Shown: positions 13,101 through 24,592 of the stretch, in pieces
Numbering within the stretch: position 1 is the stretch's first letter
Layout: the number at the start of each line of letters is the position of its first letter
Assembly (NCBI GenBank): GCA_002914845.1
Contig: JXTC01000457.1
Coordinates: forward strand, 87,535 to 151,534
Source: Trema orientale
Taxonomy: Eukaryota; Streptophyta; Magnoliopsida; Rosales; Cannabaceae
Direction: 5' to 3'
DNA length: 64,000 nucleotides
Program-made: the position numbers and the translations under genes
Notes under the pieces: generated by a model
Seen by the model: the letters and a program-made list of their open reading frames with translations, nothing else
Database searches by the model: none
What the model was told of the DNA's origin: nothing

Positions 13101-14584
13101 CCATGCAATATTAATTAGAGAACCCAAATGCATACATATGCCCCAAGAAATAATATGCATGACAATTTTTATTTCGTGTATTTAGAAATATCAGGATGAA
13201 TGAACTCATACCCCCATATATATATATGTTTAGTGTACAGTTAATTATTAGGCGTGATTCATGAATAATACCACGTTATTTTTGTCTGTAAAGGTACTAG
13301 TACTAATTTCCATAGCACGGACCAGTTAACTATGTAGTCGTTACAAATGAGATGTCTAAAAAATTTCAAATGTCAATCATTACAATTTGCTAATGTGACT
13401 AAAAAGTGACTTGAAAAGCTAGGAAATCATTGGCCCTCTTGCCGTACCAATTAGGAATATTTACCTAGTAATTAACTGCTCACAGNAAAAAAAAAAAAAA
13501 AAGAAGAAGAAACTGTTTGTTTTCAAAGATTTCGAGACCTTCGTACGTACCCATTTCTTCTTAACCTTAACCAAATTCTGGGTGGTTGAATGTATCACTA
13601 ATATTATAATATATCACTTATACACATAAGTATATCTATATATATATATATAGCTTAGATTAAATGTATGTTACCTGGAAAAGAGAGTGCCACATTCGCA
13701 TCTGTATTCCCTCGTGCCACATGTCTTGGAATGTGCCTTCCAATCGGATTGAACGGCATAACGTTTTGAGCACTTCTCACACTTCCACTTCTTCTCACCG
13801 TGCTTTCTGGAATAGTGCTTTTTGATCCCGGTGAGGTCGCCGAGTGCCCGAGACGGGTCGTGGTGAACGCAAGTCGGTTCGGGGCAGAGGAAGACTTTTC
13901 TCTTTGGCTGCTCTTTGTTGTTCTTCTGCTTAAGCTTCCAAGGCAAGTTGTGGCCTCTCCTGTGGAGTTGTAGGTTTTGCTCCCTTTGGAACCCTTTGTT
14001 GCACACTTCGCATATGAACCTGTTTGTTGCCATTAGGGTCTTGGGAGAGAGAGCTATCACCTCCGCATCCGAATCTGCTCGAAATTGATTCATAAGTTAA
14101 ATAATTTACAAAAAAGAAAAATATTAGACATATCCATCTGCCCTTATTTGTATCACTCTTATTATTTTCTTTTTCTTCTTTAAATAAAAAGTACACTGGC
14201 GATGATCCAGCTTCTCAAGAATTTGATTCACAATTTCTTTTTTGTTTGAAGAAATAAGTGATATATATAACGAAACAAGTACTTCTTTTTTTCCTTTACG
14301 AATTCTACGGAAAAAAATTAGGGTTTCTTTTATAGATTAAGTCTTTCAAACAACGAGAGAGAGAAAATGATATAGATATATATATATAAAAGGATCTATG
14401 GGAAAAGATACTTGCTTGATGCTGATTGATTTCTTCTTTTCTTCGGAGGAGGAGCTGTGGTGGAAGCAATTGAGGAGGTGAGAGTAGCACTGGCGGAATT
14501 AGGCTGCTGTTGCAACATTTGGTTTTGGTTTTCTTGTTCCGATCTGCTTCCGAAAAACGTCACCGACGAGGAAGCAGCCGTCAT
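10157..14584 (-). CDS. IDD4/IDD5-like: INDETERMINATE DOMAIN C2H2 zinc-finger transcription factor, IDD4/IDD5-like
   Basis: Plant-specific nuclear transcription factor. Exons are 14584-14416, 14074-13675 and 11318-10157, totalling 1731 nt (576 residues plus stop). KKRR at 48-51 is a likely nuclear signal. The ID domain has four fingers: C78/C81/H94/H98, C120/C125/H143/H148, C155/C158/H171/C175 and C182/C184/H197/C201. The first two are C2H2 and the last two C2HC, as in the family. The C-terminal part carries MSATSLLQKAA (398-408), LQGLMNSL and LDFLGVG (to 534), typical IDD motifs; in this family the C-terminal region binds DELLA/SCR-type partners. Start choice: MTAASSSVTFFG resembles IDD4-type N termini. 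A further in-frame ATG at 14710 would add a hydrophobic stretch and is probably 5' UTR. Intron 2 joins AG|GTAA to TTGTAG; intron 1 appears to be GC-AG. Paralogue assignment is by motif memory and neighbour gene. Confidence 0.95.
11831..11922. repeat. 46-bp tandem duplication in IDD intron 2
   Basis: Two adjacent 46-bp copies start TCAAAGCATG at 11831 and 11877. They differ by a G/T change in AGCATGGAGTC versus AGCATGTAGTC and a C/T change at the end. This looks like a recent tandem duplication. Confidence 0.95.
12234..12327. repeat. 47-bp perfect tandem duplication in IDD intron 2
   Basis: Two adjacent 47-bp copies start TTCCAGAAAACAAAAATACT at 12234 and 12281. They appear identical. A recent duplication, or an assembly duplication, would explain it. 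Confidence 0.95.
12402..13104. mobile_element. Foldback MITE (outer) in IDD intron 2, interrupted by a second MITE
   Basis: The left end GGGATATTATTATTTTTATAC matches the reverse complement of the right end, GGATAGTATTATTTTTATAC. The arms continue inward with TTTAGTTATTATCAACACTG and TTATATCCTGACACCAATTT-type pairs. CAATATA/CAATATT flanks suggest a target duplication. The right arm is split by the MITE at 12732-13085. A relative lies at 56400-56759. Long foldback arms suggest the Mutator superfamily, but a hAT-like origin is possible. Confidence 0.6.
12732..13085. mobile_element. Mutator-type foldback MITE (inner) with perfect 9-bp target duplication
   Basis: The left end GGGATAACTGTAAAAAAATA matches the reverse complement of the right end, GGGATAATTGCAAAAAAATA. 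The two arms pair along most of the 354 bp. Exact 9-bp copies of TAAAAATAA flank it (12723-12731, 13086-13094). Long inverted repeats with a 9-bp duplication fit Mutator-type MITEs. It sits inside the right arm of the outer MITE. Confidence 0.85.
13486..13503. other. Ambiguous base next to poly(A) run in IDD intron 2
   Basis: The only N in the window sits directly before a run of about 16 A. The length of this homopolymer is probably not reliable. Confidence 0.9.
14075..14415 (-). other. IDD intron 1 with probable GC-AG splice sites
   Basis: The reading frame across this intron only works with a GC donor at 14415-14414 (CAA|GCAAGTAT) and the CAG acceptor ending at 14075. This gives AAT and the family phrase NSDAEVIALSPK. 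The only GT nearby (14411-14410) leaves two bases and shifts exon 2 out of frame. The acceptor is a tandem GAGCAG (NAGNAG); using the first AG would also keep frame and add one codon (Thr instead of Asn, then Asp). Confidence 0.75.
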
Positions 14585-14938
14585 CTTTCTAATTTTCAGG
14601 GAAAATTTGCTAGCTAGCGATAAGCTAATTAATATTTTCCAGGAAAGAAGAAGAAGAAGATAAATCCAAATTATAAAGATATCTCCATCTTCAAACCCAG
14701 CTTGAAACAACTAATAGCTAAGAAAATTAATTACTCTGATGAAACAAGGGAGACAACAAGAATCCGGAAATCAATAAAAGAAAACAATCAACAACAACAA
14801 TTATAATAATAAAATTTATAATAATAAGCTTTCTCCTTAAATTCTTTCTTTTGCCTTGCTCCTAGCTGTTGCTTCATAATCAATCATTTTATGTCATGCA
14901 TGTACACAGCATAAATACATGTCCACCCATATGCATAC

Positions 14939-14941
<3 letters not shown>

Positions 14942-14989
<48 letters not shown>
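14942..14989. repeat. (CT)n microsatellite upstream of the IDD gene
   Basis: About 23 CT units, read as (GA)n in the sense of the IDD gene. It ends about 360 bp upstream of the start codon, so it is in the proximal promoter or 5' UTR. GA repeats at plant promoters can bind BBR/BPC proteins; whether that happens here is inference. Confidence 0.9.
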
Positions 14990-14991
<2 letters not shown>

Positions 14992-15073
14992 ATTTCTGAT
15001 TTTATTGCTGTAAGCACTTCTTTCTTATTTTGCTCCCAATATTAATGTAATAATCGTTTTTATTATTTACCAA

Positions 15074-15105
<32 letters not shown>

Positions 15106-17890
15106 GATGGAGGCGTCTGCTAGCTAGCTGGGTGTCGCTGTTGAGGCAGCTATCTCACGCAGCCTAAAGTGTCGTTACATGAAGCAAATGGGGTTTGGGT
15201 TTGAGTTTGGGGGCCACACCCCCAAAGGCTGTAGCCTGGCCTCACCCCTTTACTTTCTTTTCTTTTCTCCTTCTCTTATTTCGTATCCTCTTCCTAGCGT
15301 CCGGACAACCTTCTCTTCCGTCAGCTGTGTGCCCACCATACGGTCCAATCCCGTGCTATACACGCGTCAAACTCACGCGCCCCAAGGGTATTTAGGTACT
15401 AAAATTAGTTATTTAAAAAAGAAAAAAATCATTTTAGGTACTTAATTTGGCACCCGAGAGAGGGGGGGGAAGTTACCTTACTAGTATATGTTTATGAATA
15501 ATCACATTATACCGTAATTATACACAAACTAAAGAATCTTGATTCTTTGTGTTCTAATTAATATCTGACCAATTAATTGATGATACATTATCTAGCTCAA
15601 ATCTAAAACTACCTAGTAAGATTTGTTAATTAATTTATCAGTTTCATTTGAGTTTTTAATATAATATGCAATCACATTAATTGGTCTGACAAGAATTAAG
15701 ATACCAAAACTGAAAAAGAATTTAGATTCCAAACAAAAGAATAAATGATAGATATGTGAACAAAAATCTAACAATTTAGAAATATTAACTACAGGCCAAT
15801 AAGAAGCTCTTTCACACACTTTAACCATATATATATATATATATATGAACTAAGGATGCATATTTATCTGTAATTTTCGGATCTGTCTCCGTCGTCTTAG
15901 CTACGGGTCTACATAAGTGTCATGTTTAACCTAAGCAATTAGTTATATGAATAATGTAGGTTTCTTGTCTTAGTTTCTGTCCAGCACTGCGTGAATGAAC
16001 GGCATGTTATATATTTAAAAGAAAACACTTGATAAAATGTATCTTCAAAATTTTAAAACTACTGAATTTCGGTAGTTTTTAAAATTATATACTATGATTT
16101 TGACTGGAGGCTTTAACCTGATAGCACGTTTGTTACGTACCGTTCGAGATTAAGGTTTTCTTTTTGTTTTTGTCTTTTTTTTCTTTTTTTTTTTTTTTTT
16201 CCTAAGCGGTATATCAAATTTGAAGTTGTTCGTTCCTGCAAATAACTATAAAATGGTAAAAATGTACAGGGACTGATGGACATCTAGGATGCCAATACCG
16301 AGACAATTTGATTTTCGTAATTTATCCAGTAGTTTGTTTATATGTTGCTCCAAGTAATATACAAGTATGTAAAATTGTTCTTATTTTAGGCGAAATTATC
16401 TGATATTGCAATTTTACTTTGTATGACCACTTTTGCAGGGTTTCCCAACTAATGAATAAAATGTATATTAACTCTTTATTAGATACATATATATAGAAGC
16501 CAAACTCACTGCAATCATTAATTATCTCCTAAAACAAGTAATAACCCATGTCATCTGTAACATATGTACTGTTCCCCATAATAGAAAGAGCTTGTCTGTT
16601 GTACCCTACAGTTTTTTATTAATTAGCTCTATATGTTATGTTCTCTCAGTATAAATAAGTGTCTCTGAGTGTGGATGTGTGTGTATATATATATATGATG
16701 TGTAGGTACCTCATTTCATTAAAGTGTTTAATTTAGATTGTTCATTTTGGAGATATCCATCATATGTATTCTTATACTGACTTGAAGAAATATATATATA
16801 TATATAAAGAGATAACATAAATAAATGATTAATAGGCTAATTTCTACCAGTTTCTTATGGTAGCTGATTTTTTTTTTTAATTGAAGACAATTAGATTGTT
16901 TGTAACAGAATTGTGGTGAGGGACTCAGGAAGGGGCTTGTTTATTATAATTAATTAATTAAAAAAAACTGCATGTGGTGAGAAACACTAGTTAAATATAT
17001 ATATATATATATATACGCACACATTTATATGCCTATAAAGGATTCAAAGAAGGAGAAGAACAAAGACAAATATTATGTTGATGATTGATTGCATAATCTC
17101 ACAAATACATAGTAAAGATATATATGTATCAGCAGCACTATATATATGTGGCTTCCATACTAAGACAAATATATTTCTTTTATTTCTTTAATATATTATA
17201 TATCTTTGGTCATTTTTCTTGGCATGATCTTCATTTCATTGCTCTATTTTGGTAGCTTCTGAATCTTTTAAATTTTGGTTAACCACATTAATTGTAGACT
17301 CTTCGTTGCATCCTTTTTTATTCCTACTATTAATTTTCATAGTTTGAGTTGCCGATGAGCTAAATAAGCGGGAAAGGCTGGTAGGGTCCCAACATGTATG
17401 GTTTATAAATACTTCAAGTCTTTTTGTTACTCCTCTTAGTTTTGATTTTCATTTTAAAAGAAAAAGAAATTTGAACCAAGTAGTAAATATAAGGAAGTGA
17501 TCAAAATTTTTGCGTCTTAATTTTTCTTTCTTTCTTTTTTTTTTTTTTTAATGTCTCCTATAGGAAGTGGAAATATACATATATATATATATATATTACT
17601 TCATTTCGTATATAAACTTCTTAATTTATATGCTTTATAGGTGAATCTAAATCATTCGAATCCAAGAGATTTTACCAACTTATCAACTAGCTGATAACTT
17701 CTTTACTATTTTTTCATTAAAAAAAAAAAAAAACCCTCTCTTTATTTTAATTGCCTAGGGAAAAAAGGAAGTGACGCTTAAATCTAGCAGAGATCAATCT
17801 CACATACACGACGGATAGCTTTCTACGTACAAAGAACTTTTACAATTAGTGAACAATAGTATAGCTATATACGCTCCAGATTGCAGACTT

Positions 17891-17926
<36 letters not shown>

Positions 17927-20872
17927 AATGGAGTCTAGGTACTGATTAATAGTATATCTTTCTTCTTGTCATTTTCGTCACCAAATTAATAGCATCAAAA
18001 CTGCATGAACAAAAATTTACGTCATAAATAACATGATAATTATTACATGGTATTTCTGTTCAGATGAGTGGCCTAATTAGTATCAGCAAAGTATATAAGG
18101 AAACTTGAAAATGATGATAAGAAATTCAACTAATTAATCAACAACGTACGCGTCTTGGAATTGGTAGGTATACTCTTGTGACGCTAATTTGTTGTGTTCT
18201 AAATTTTTGGTCATCATTTATTAGCTCGTAAATATTGCATTGCACATTTTTGGATTATGATAAGGTCTTTTTTTCCCATTCATTGTCAAAAGAGTGAAAA
18301 ACTTAATTAATGAGCTAAAACCAAAAGCAATCAGTATGGCAATAAGTGGTTGAGTTCGTATAACTTGTCTACAACTGTTAGCTATATATATATATAATAT
18401 CAACTTTACATACATGTTACCCGAAGGCTGAGAATTATTGAATGTGAAATTTTCAGAGATACAAACTAATCAATCTTTAAACATTAGTGTCGGTACCAGC
18501 TGTTTTTTCAAGTATATAGAACTGGAAAATTACCATTTCCATACTCAAATAATAGTATACGTTAAAATTTTCAATATCTGTTATGTAGTAAATATACTTT
18601 CCACCCCTGCTATATGTAATAAGTTGCCGACCTTAATACACGAAGTAGATAATAAAATAGAACATCATGATAAGAGTACATCTATAAGTATGATGAACAT
18701 CATGACATAGATTGGTCTAATATTGGATATAAGTTATACTACTTAATTATGTAATTTTCAACAATCATTTAGAAGTTACCATATAGTATTCAAGCCATAT
18801 AATGGTACCAAGTAACTTAAAAAATAAACCCTAAATGATAATGCATCCTAGACCTAGTACTTTCTATTATTTAATGGCGAGTAATTAATTTGAAATCTCC
18901 ATTTAGTGTCAATAAAATTATTGGCTATTAATAATTATCTTACTACATACTCTAATTAACTTCGACAGACATATATATGATTGCCAATAGATATACGTGA
19001 TGTAAATTAGTTAACACAGTACGTATCTTACTAATTACTCTAACACACATAGTAATGCTAGGAATACACTTGTTATACCAAATTAATTCAAGCACTTAAC
19101 AATGTGGGGTTTTATAATTCTACAACAGAAATCAAGCCAAGTATAATGATATCCGTTCATTGAAAATATGTAAATTAACCAGGAATTGCTCTCAGCACCA
19201 ATATTTTCCCGAGCAGTTTGAATTAAAGCTTATAATGTATTTATAATTGAGCCACAATTCCGAGAGAATAACTACTATAAGAGAAATGAAAAGGAAAGTA
19301 AATGCATCCGCACAAAAGCTCTTCAAATATGAAATATCTTTTTAATTCTTCAAAATTGGTTTCTTTCTTTTTGCACTTGAAGTAGTTTAATTTGTTCGTA
19401 CCTGCAAAGGAAACTTCATATGGTTGCACTTTAACCCATAAAAAAAATATAAAAAAGAAAAAGAAAAAGAAAACGTCTTTTTAAGTGTATTTTCTTGACT
19501 ATTTCAAAGAGATGAAGACAATCTTGTTGGCTTTTGAAAGCCAAATTCTTTGATACTTCCTCTGTCAACTTCAGTGAACTTAGTCCTTTTTTTTTCACTT
19601 GTAATCATCCTCTTTATTCCATCTTTTTTTTTTTTGGGTAATAATTTATTCCATCTTTTACGTATTAGGTGTACATCATCAGCAATATACGTGCATGGAA
19701 CCAAAAGAAATTTAAATTGTCCCTAAACCCCTAAAGGAAAATAGATCCTAACTTCCACGGGATACTGTCCTAATTTAAGAGGACACTTTGCTGCCCTATG
19801 ATATTGAAAGTGGATCAGTAGGACCCACCTCCTAGAAAATTATAACGTATGATATATATGTCCTGGAACCAATGGATGGACATGATTTTGTTGAGTCAAA
19901 GTTAGTCTTTTTCGGCCATTAATATTCCATGGTTGGTTTAGTAGAGAATCTACCACGGTCTATGGGCTATTGGGCTGGGTCAGATTTAGTCAAATTCTTG
20001 TCTTGAGTATAACCACCATATCCAGCAGCTAGGTGGCACTTACATAAACATGTTATATATGTACACACATATATATATATATATGCATTATGCCTATCAA
20101 TAATTTGGGCGACCATATAATTTGTCTATATAGCTGTGATTTGTATGGGCAATGAGGGTACGACAAAGATATTGTAGAATCAGACCGAAGAACATGTCTG
20201 TATAAGTTATATATTTTAATTTATATTTATATATATGGTAGGTCATCCATTGATAATTAATTCAAAAGTCTAAAATACTATATACATATATATATATTTT
20301 TTGAAACAATACCATATACATATTTTAAGTCTACTTATAACCATTAGTTTATGAGTTCAGCCGAAAAAAAAAACATTAGTTTATGAGATTATTGTGAGCT
20401 CTTTGATATATGATAACATAAACCCCGTAATATACTATTAAAATTTGGTTTATGTTAAGGCTGGTAATTAGGTTCAATTTTTAGTTATTCAACTTTTAGA
20501 TGAAATTTTGAGTTTGTTATAAATTTGATAACGTAAGAATGAGACTAAAATAAACAGAATTTAAAGTGCTCTTAGACTTTAACTAACTAACTATTATTCA
20601 CCACTTCATTCTCTGAAATTTCTCTCATGTAGTTTTTAGCCTCGTTTTATTTGGATATTAGAGCTGTTTTCATGTAATATACTTGTTTTCTTCTTATCAT
20701 AGATGGACCTTGAAACGAAAATGCTTCTCAATAGTAATTGTTTTCATCTCTTCATCTAGTATTATACATCATTCAGCTAGCTTGCTATGTGCTATGGCTA
20801 GCTCAAATGTTGAATGTCACTACTACATCTTGGAGGACATAATCGATGGTTTAGGACTTTCTCCAGCGACGT
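14990..20872. other. Gene-free AT-rich region upstream of IDD
   Basis: No coding frame with family features is seen on either strand. A GC-richer island lies at about 15110-15400, containing the inverted phrase TTTGGGGGCCACACCCCCAAA. Many (TA)n runs occur, for example 15083-15104, 15828-15846, 16980-17010 and 17576-17595. Long T runs occur at 16181-16200 and 17890-17924. It probably holds the distal IDD promoter; no individual regulatory site can be supported. Confidence 0.6.
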
Positions 20873-22074
20873 GTTAGAAGGATAACTTCCACAAAGCGGT
20901 GGGCACGCCTGCTATTTGTCCAATAGTACTCTCATTCCCATTGGATTTAATTTTGAGTACTCTTATTTCCCAAAGTGATGTTCTCAGGATTTGAACCCAT
21001 GACCTCTTAATTAAGAGGTATCCTGATAACCACCACTCCAATGGTGTGGTAGCTACCAGAACACCTCTTATTTACGAGATCATAAGTTCAAATCCTAGGA
21101 ACGCTACTTTGGGGAATGAAAGTACACAAGGCCAAATCCACTAAGAATGAGAGTACCATTGGACAAATAACGGGCAGGCTCACCGCTTTGTAAAAGATGT
21201 CCTTCCATGGGGAATGAGAGTACCCAAGACCAAATCCACTGAGAATGAGACTATCATCGGATAAATAGCAGGCATGCCTATCGCTTTGTGGAAGATGTCC
21301 TTCTAACAAAAACGCTGACATTTTTGTGATGAGGGGCTTACCCGTTATTTGTCCACATGGTACTTTCATTCCCAGTGGAATTGGCCTAATAGCAGGTGGG
21401 CCCATCGCTTTGTGGAAGATGTCTTTGTAACAAAAATGCTGACATTTTTGTGATGGAGAGCCCACCCGTGATTTGTCCACATGGTACTCTCATTCCCAAT
21501 AGATTTGTCCTTAGGTATTCTCATTCTCCAAGGTAGCGTCCCCAGGATTTGAACTCATGACTTCTTGAACAAAAGGTATCCTGTAGCCATCACACCAATG
21601 GTGTGGTGGTTACCTCTTGTTCAAGCGATCATGGGTTCAAATTCTAGGGACGTCACCTTGGAAAATAAGAATACACAAAGCCAAATCCAACCGGAATAAG
21701 AGTACCATTGGACAAATAGCGAGCGAGCCTACTGCTTTGTCTAAACTGTCCTTCCAACAAAAACGCTAACACTTTTGTGACAGGCGAGGGGGGCACCCGT
21801 CATTTGCCCACCTGGTACTCTCACTCCTAATAGATTTGGCCTTGGGTACTCTCATTCCCTAAGGTAGCGTCCCCAGGATTTGAACTCATGATCTCTTAAA
21901 CAAGAAGTATCCTGGTAGCTACTACTCTTATAGCGTGGTGGTAACTAGGATACCTTTTGTTTAAAAGGTTATGAGGTCAAATCCTAAGGATGCTACCTTG
22001 GGAAATAAGAGTATCATTAGACAAATAGCGGGCAAGCCCACTACTTTGTAGAAGCTGTCCTTCCAATACGATGT
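20873..22074. repeat. Array of head-to-head tRNA-like (SINE-like) foldback repeats
   Basis: Three palindromic units are centred near 21042, 21598 and 21938. In each, GGATTTGAAC...CACACCA meets TGGTGTGG...GTTCAAATCC head to head. A box-A-like TGGTGTGGTGGT and a box-B-like GGTTCAAATTC lie about 35 bp apart, as in tRNA-derived SINEs. Outer and inter-unit segments repeat GGACAAATAGCGGGC and CTTTGTGGAAGATGTCCTTC in both orientations, so the whole block has imperfect inverted ends (ACAAAGCGGTGGGC left; GCCCACTACTTTGT right). No functional tRNA can be folded from it by eye. A fragment of the family lies at 50566-50622. Confidence 0.6.
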
Positions 22075-22303
22075 TCTTTGAAGATCTAGTTACAGTGAAT
22101 CTAGAATATACACTCTTATTATGAAGGAAAAATCTTTAGAAGATAATTTAGACATTTGGTTCATTTGTTTATTAAAAGAATACTTCCATGGATCGTTGGT
22201 TTATAGATTACGTACTTCAACAATATCCAAGCTCTTAATTTTGTTGCATCAAGTCTCAAATTATGAAAGTCGAGCTTTAACTTCAAACAATTAAGAAAAG
22301 AGT
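22075..22303. other. Left flank of element A, no gene seen
   Basis: AT-rich, without a recognisable gene. Its last five bases (22299-22303, AGAGT) match the five after element A (AGAGG at 46533-46537) at four positions, so they are probably the target duplication. Confidence 0.5.
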
Positions 22304-24454
22304 TGTAAAATCTGAGATATTTTAAGGGCAAAATAGACTTTTTGCACCTAATGGTATTGTTGTAATTTTTATTTTTCGGAATAAAATAAGCAAAATATTT
22401 TGAATTTAATATTAGAGTGCTACAGTAACTAGTATTTGCTTAAAAGAATCTCATAAGTCCATCTTCCTAACTTGGAGTTCCCGAGAGCACCAAAATGCCC
22501 AGTTTCTACCGAGCTCCACCACCACTGCTAGACCCATGCGCCACCCCGCATGAACGAGCTGCCACTGATGAAGCCAATGCAATTAATCCTGTCTTGTTTT
22601 GCCACCGGACGCCGCCACAGGAACTCGCCGAAGTTTCTGCTTGAAATTCAGTTTTCCGGCCACCAGAGCACTGTCCGACGTCGGCTGTTCTCACCATCAG
22701 CACGAGGAAACTCCTCTCACCATCGTCAACCTCCTTTAAGTGATTGCACAGCTTAACTCGCCTGCAGAAAGATTTTCACCACTTTTACCGCTTTTACCAA
22801 GTTTGTAAAAAATGATATTTTCATAATTATTTGATTAGGTAATTATTTTACCTGAGGTAAATTTATGAGGTGAAAGAAGGTTAAAAACCATGAATAATTA
22901 CGATAGGTAAAAGTAAAAACGATATCCAGAAGTGTGGTAAATTTTAATTAGAAAAAGAGGATATTTTTCTAAATATTTACAAAAAGTGGTATTATTGTAA
23001 TTTTCAGATTTTTGAGCTTAATTAATGCTCGGGACCTCGAAACTGAGTTTTGACTTCGAATTCAGACTCAGTGAGGTCAAGAGATAAATTTTAATGTAAA
23101 ATACCACTATGTTTCAAAGCGGAACGAAACTTGAAATTTCGTAGCTCAAAAATTGTACCGTTTTGCATGCCATGGGCCGGTCCCGCACCGGAACCCACTT
23201 TTGATGAAGTTTATATCTAATCTTAGCATTTCTCGGTGCTTTGAATTCAGTGGTGACCTCCATTTCTCCATTTGTGGCTCTAGTGGAAAAGTCAGTTTTT
23301 CAATTGGACTTATCGGGATTCAAAAACTGCCGTTCGAATACCTGACTGAGTAACAGGGGATTCTACGAGCGTCATTAGCCTGGTATTACTATCATATCGA
23401 GATAGGGATTCGATTACCTGATTTTATATGTATTTTGAATTTTAATTGCATTAAAATTTATTTATGAAAAATCGTGATTTTACGATAGTTTAATTAATTG
23501 TTAAAGCTTATTGGATTATATTGGGATTAGACTGTGTGAATTGTTATACAAATTTTTATACTGTGATTATAGAGTAAAGCAGCAATGTATTGCCCATGTT
23601 ATAGTTAATCCCAGAATAATGCCAAATTTGATTTTTAAAACATGATTTGATTATTAGATACATAGTTGTTGTGAACGGTTACATGTCGTACATAACATAG
23701 GATCACATACACTTGAGTTGTATTATTACATCTCGATATTTTAGATTGCCAGCAAGTTACTGTAGCACTAAGTGAGAGACCTAGGCCCCTGCGCAAGTTT
23801 TTGTTGACATGCCTATGGGTAGTGTCAGGATACTGGGTACCTCTATTACAGAGGTATTAGGGAGCCGCGATGGGAGGATGATAACTCACTTATTTAGTTG
23901 TTGATGTATGATATGTACAACGATGTAGATTTGGCTTTGGTTTTGAATATATGATTATTCTAGATATCAATGAATTATAAATTTGATTTATAAATGGATT
24001 TAAAGATACTAACCATGCAAGTTTAAGAAATTACATCCATCCAAAAAGTAATGGAATTCCTATAATGCTCACCCCTTACTTTTTCCCTCTCAGGTAGTGC
24101 TTGGTGTGATTTTAGAGACTTAGGAGTAGAGTAGTGAGGAGCTAGTTACCTTACTGAGAATTGGTAACTATGTAAAATAACTATGTTATTTGTCTTGGCT
24201 TGTATTAAATACTTAAGGACTCGTTTCACAGACTCGGCTTATATAATTGTTATACTGAATTATGAGACTACTGATAATGATGCTTGGTTTGTTTTAGTAA
24301 TAAATTTTATTAATAATCTACGTCTAATGGTAATCACAAAACTGTAGGAATTTTACTTTAAAAATTATTTTTATAATTTTTTCAAAAACAACTTTTGAAT
24401 TTCTATTTGTAAAATTCCCATTTTGCCACTGACCTGGAATTTGGGTTATGACAA
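22304..24454 (+). repeat. 5' LTR of element A
   Basis: Starts TGTAAAATCTGAGATATTTT and ends GGGTTATGACA. The same sequence resumes at 29270 and, after two nested insertions, ends at 46532 with GGGTCATGATA. A frame at 22550-22756 lies inside it and is not treated as a gene. Confidence 0.9.
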
Positions 24455-24462
24455 AAAATTTT

Positions 24463-24474
24463 GCTATCGGAGCC
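24463..24474 (+). other. Primer-binding site of element A (degenerate tRNA-Met type)
   Basis: TGCTATCGGAGC, 8 bp after the LTR end, matches the usual plant initiator-Met site TGGTATCAGAGC at 10 of 12 positions. Confidence 0.6.
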
Positions 24475-24592
24475 GATATTTATCTGCCTAGGATATGACA
24501 TTGTTAGATTAGATTGTAACTACTTTTCAAAATAAAAAAAATTAGCATAATTGTCTCACTAACATTTTAGTATATTTATATAAACTAGTAAG

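Noticed and set aside
14410..14411. Canonical GT donor for IDD intron 1
   Set aside because: With either AG of the acceptor it shifts the zinc-finger exon out of frame.
14585..14710. An in-frame upstream ATG that would extend the IDD protein by 42 residues
   Set aside because: It would add a very hydrophobic stretch unlike IDD N termini. The ATG at 14584 gives the MTAASSSVTFFG start expected for the IDD4 type.
15179..15445. 88-residue plus-strand frame in a GC-richer island
   Set aside because: Low-complexity composition, no family features, no splice or partner exons; more likely promoter-proximal DNA.
20940..22070. Functional tRNA genes
   Set aside because: Box-like motifs are present, but no unit closes a cloverleaf by eye and the palindromic layout fits repeats.
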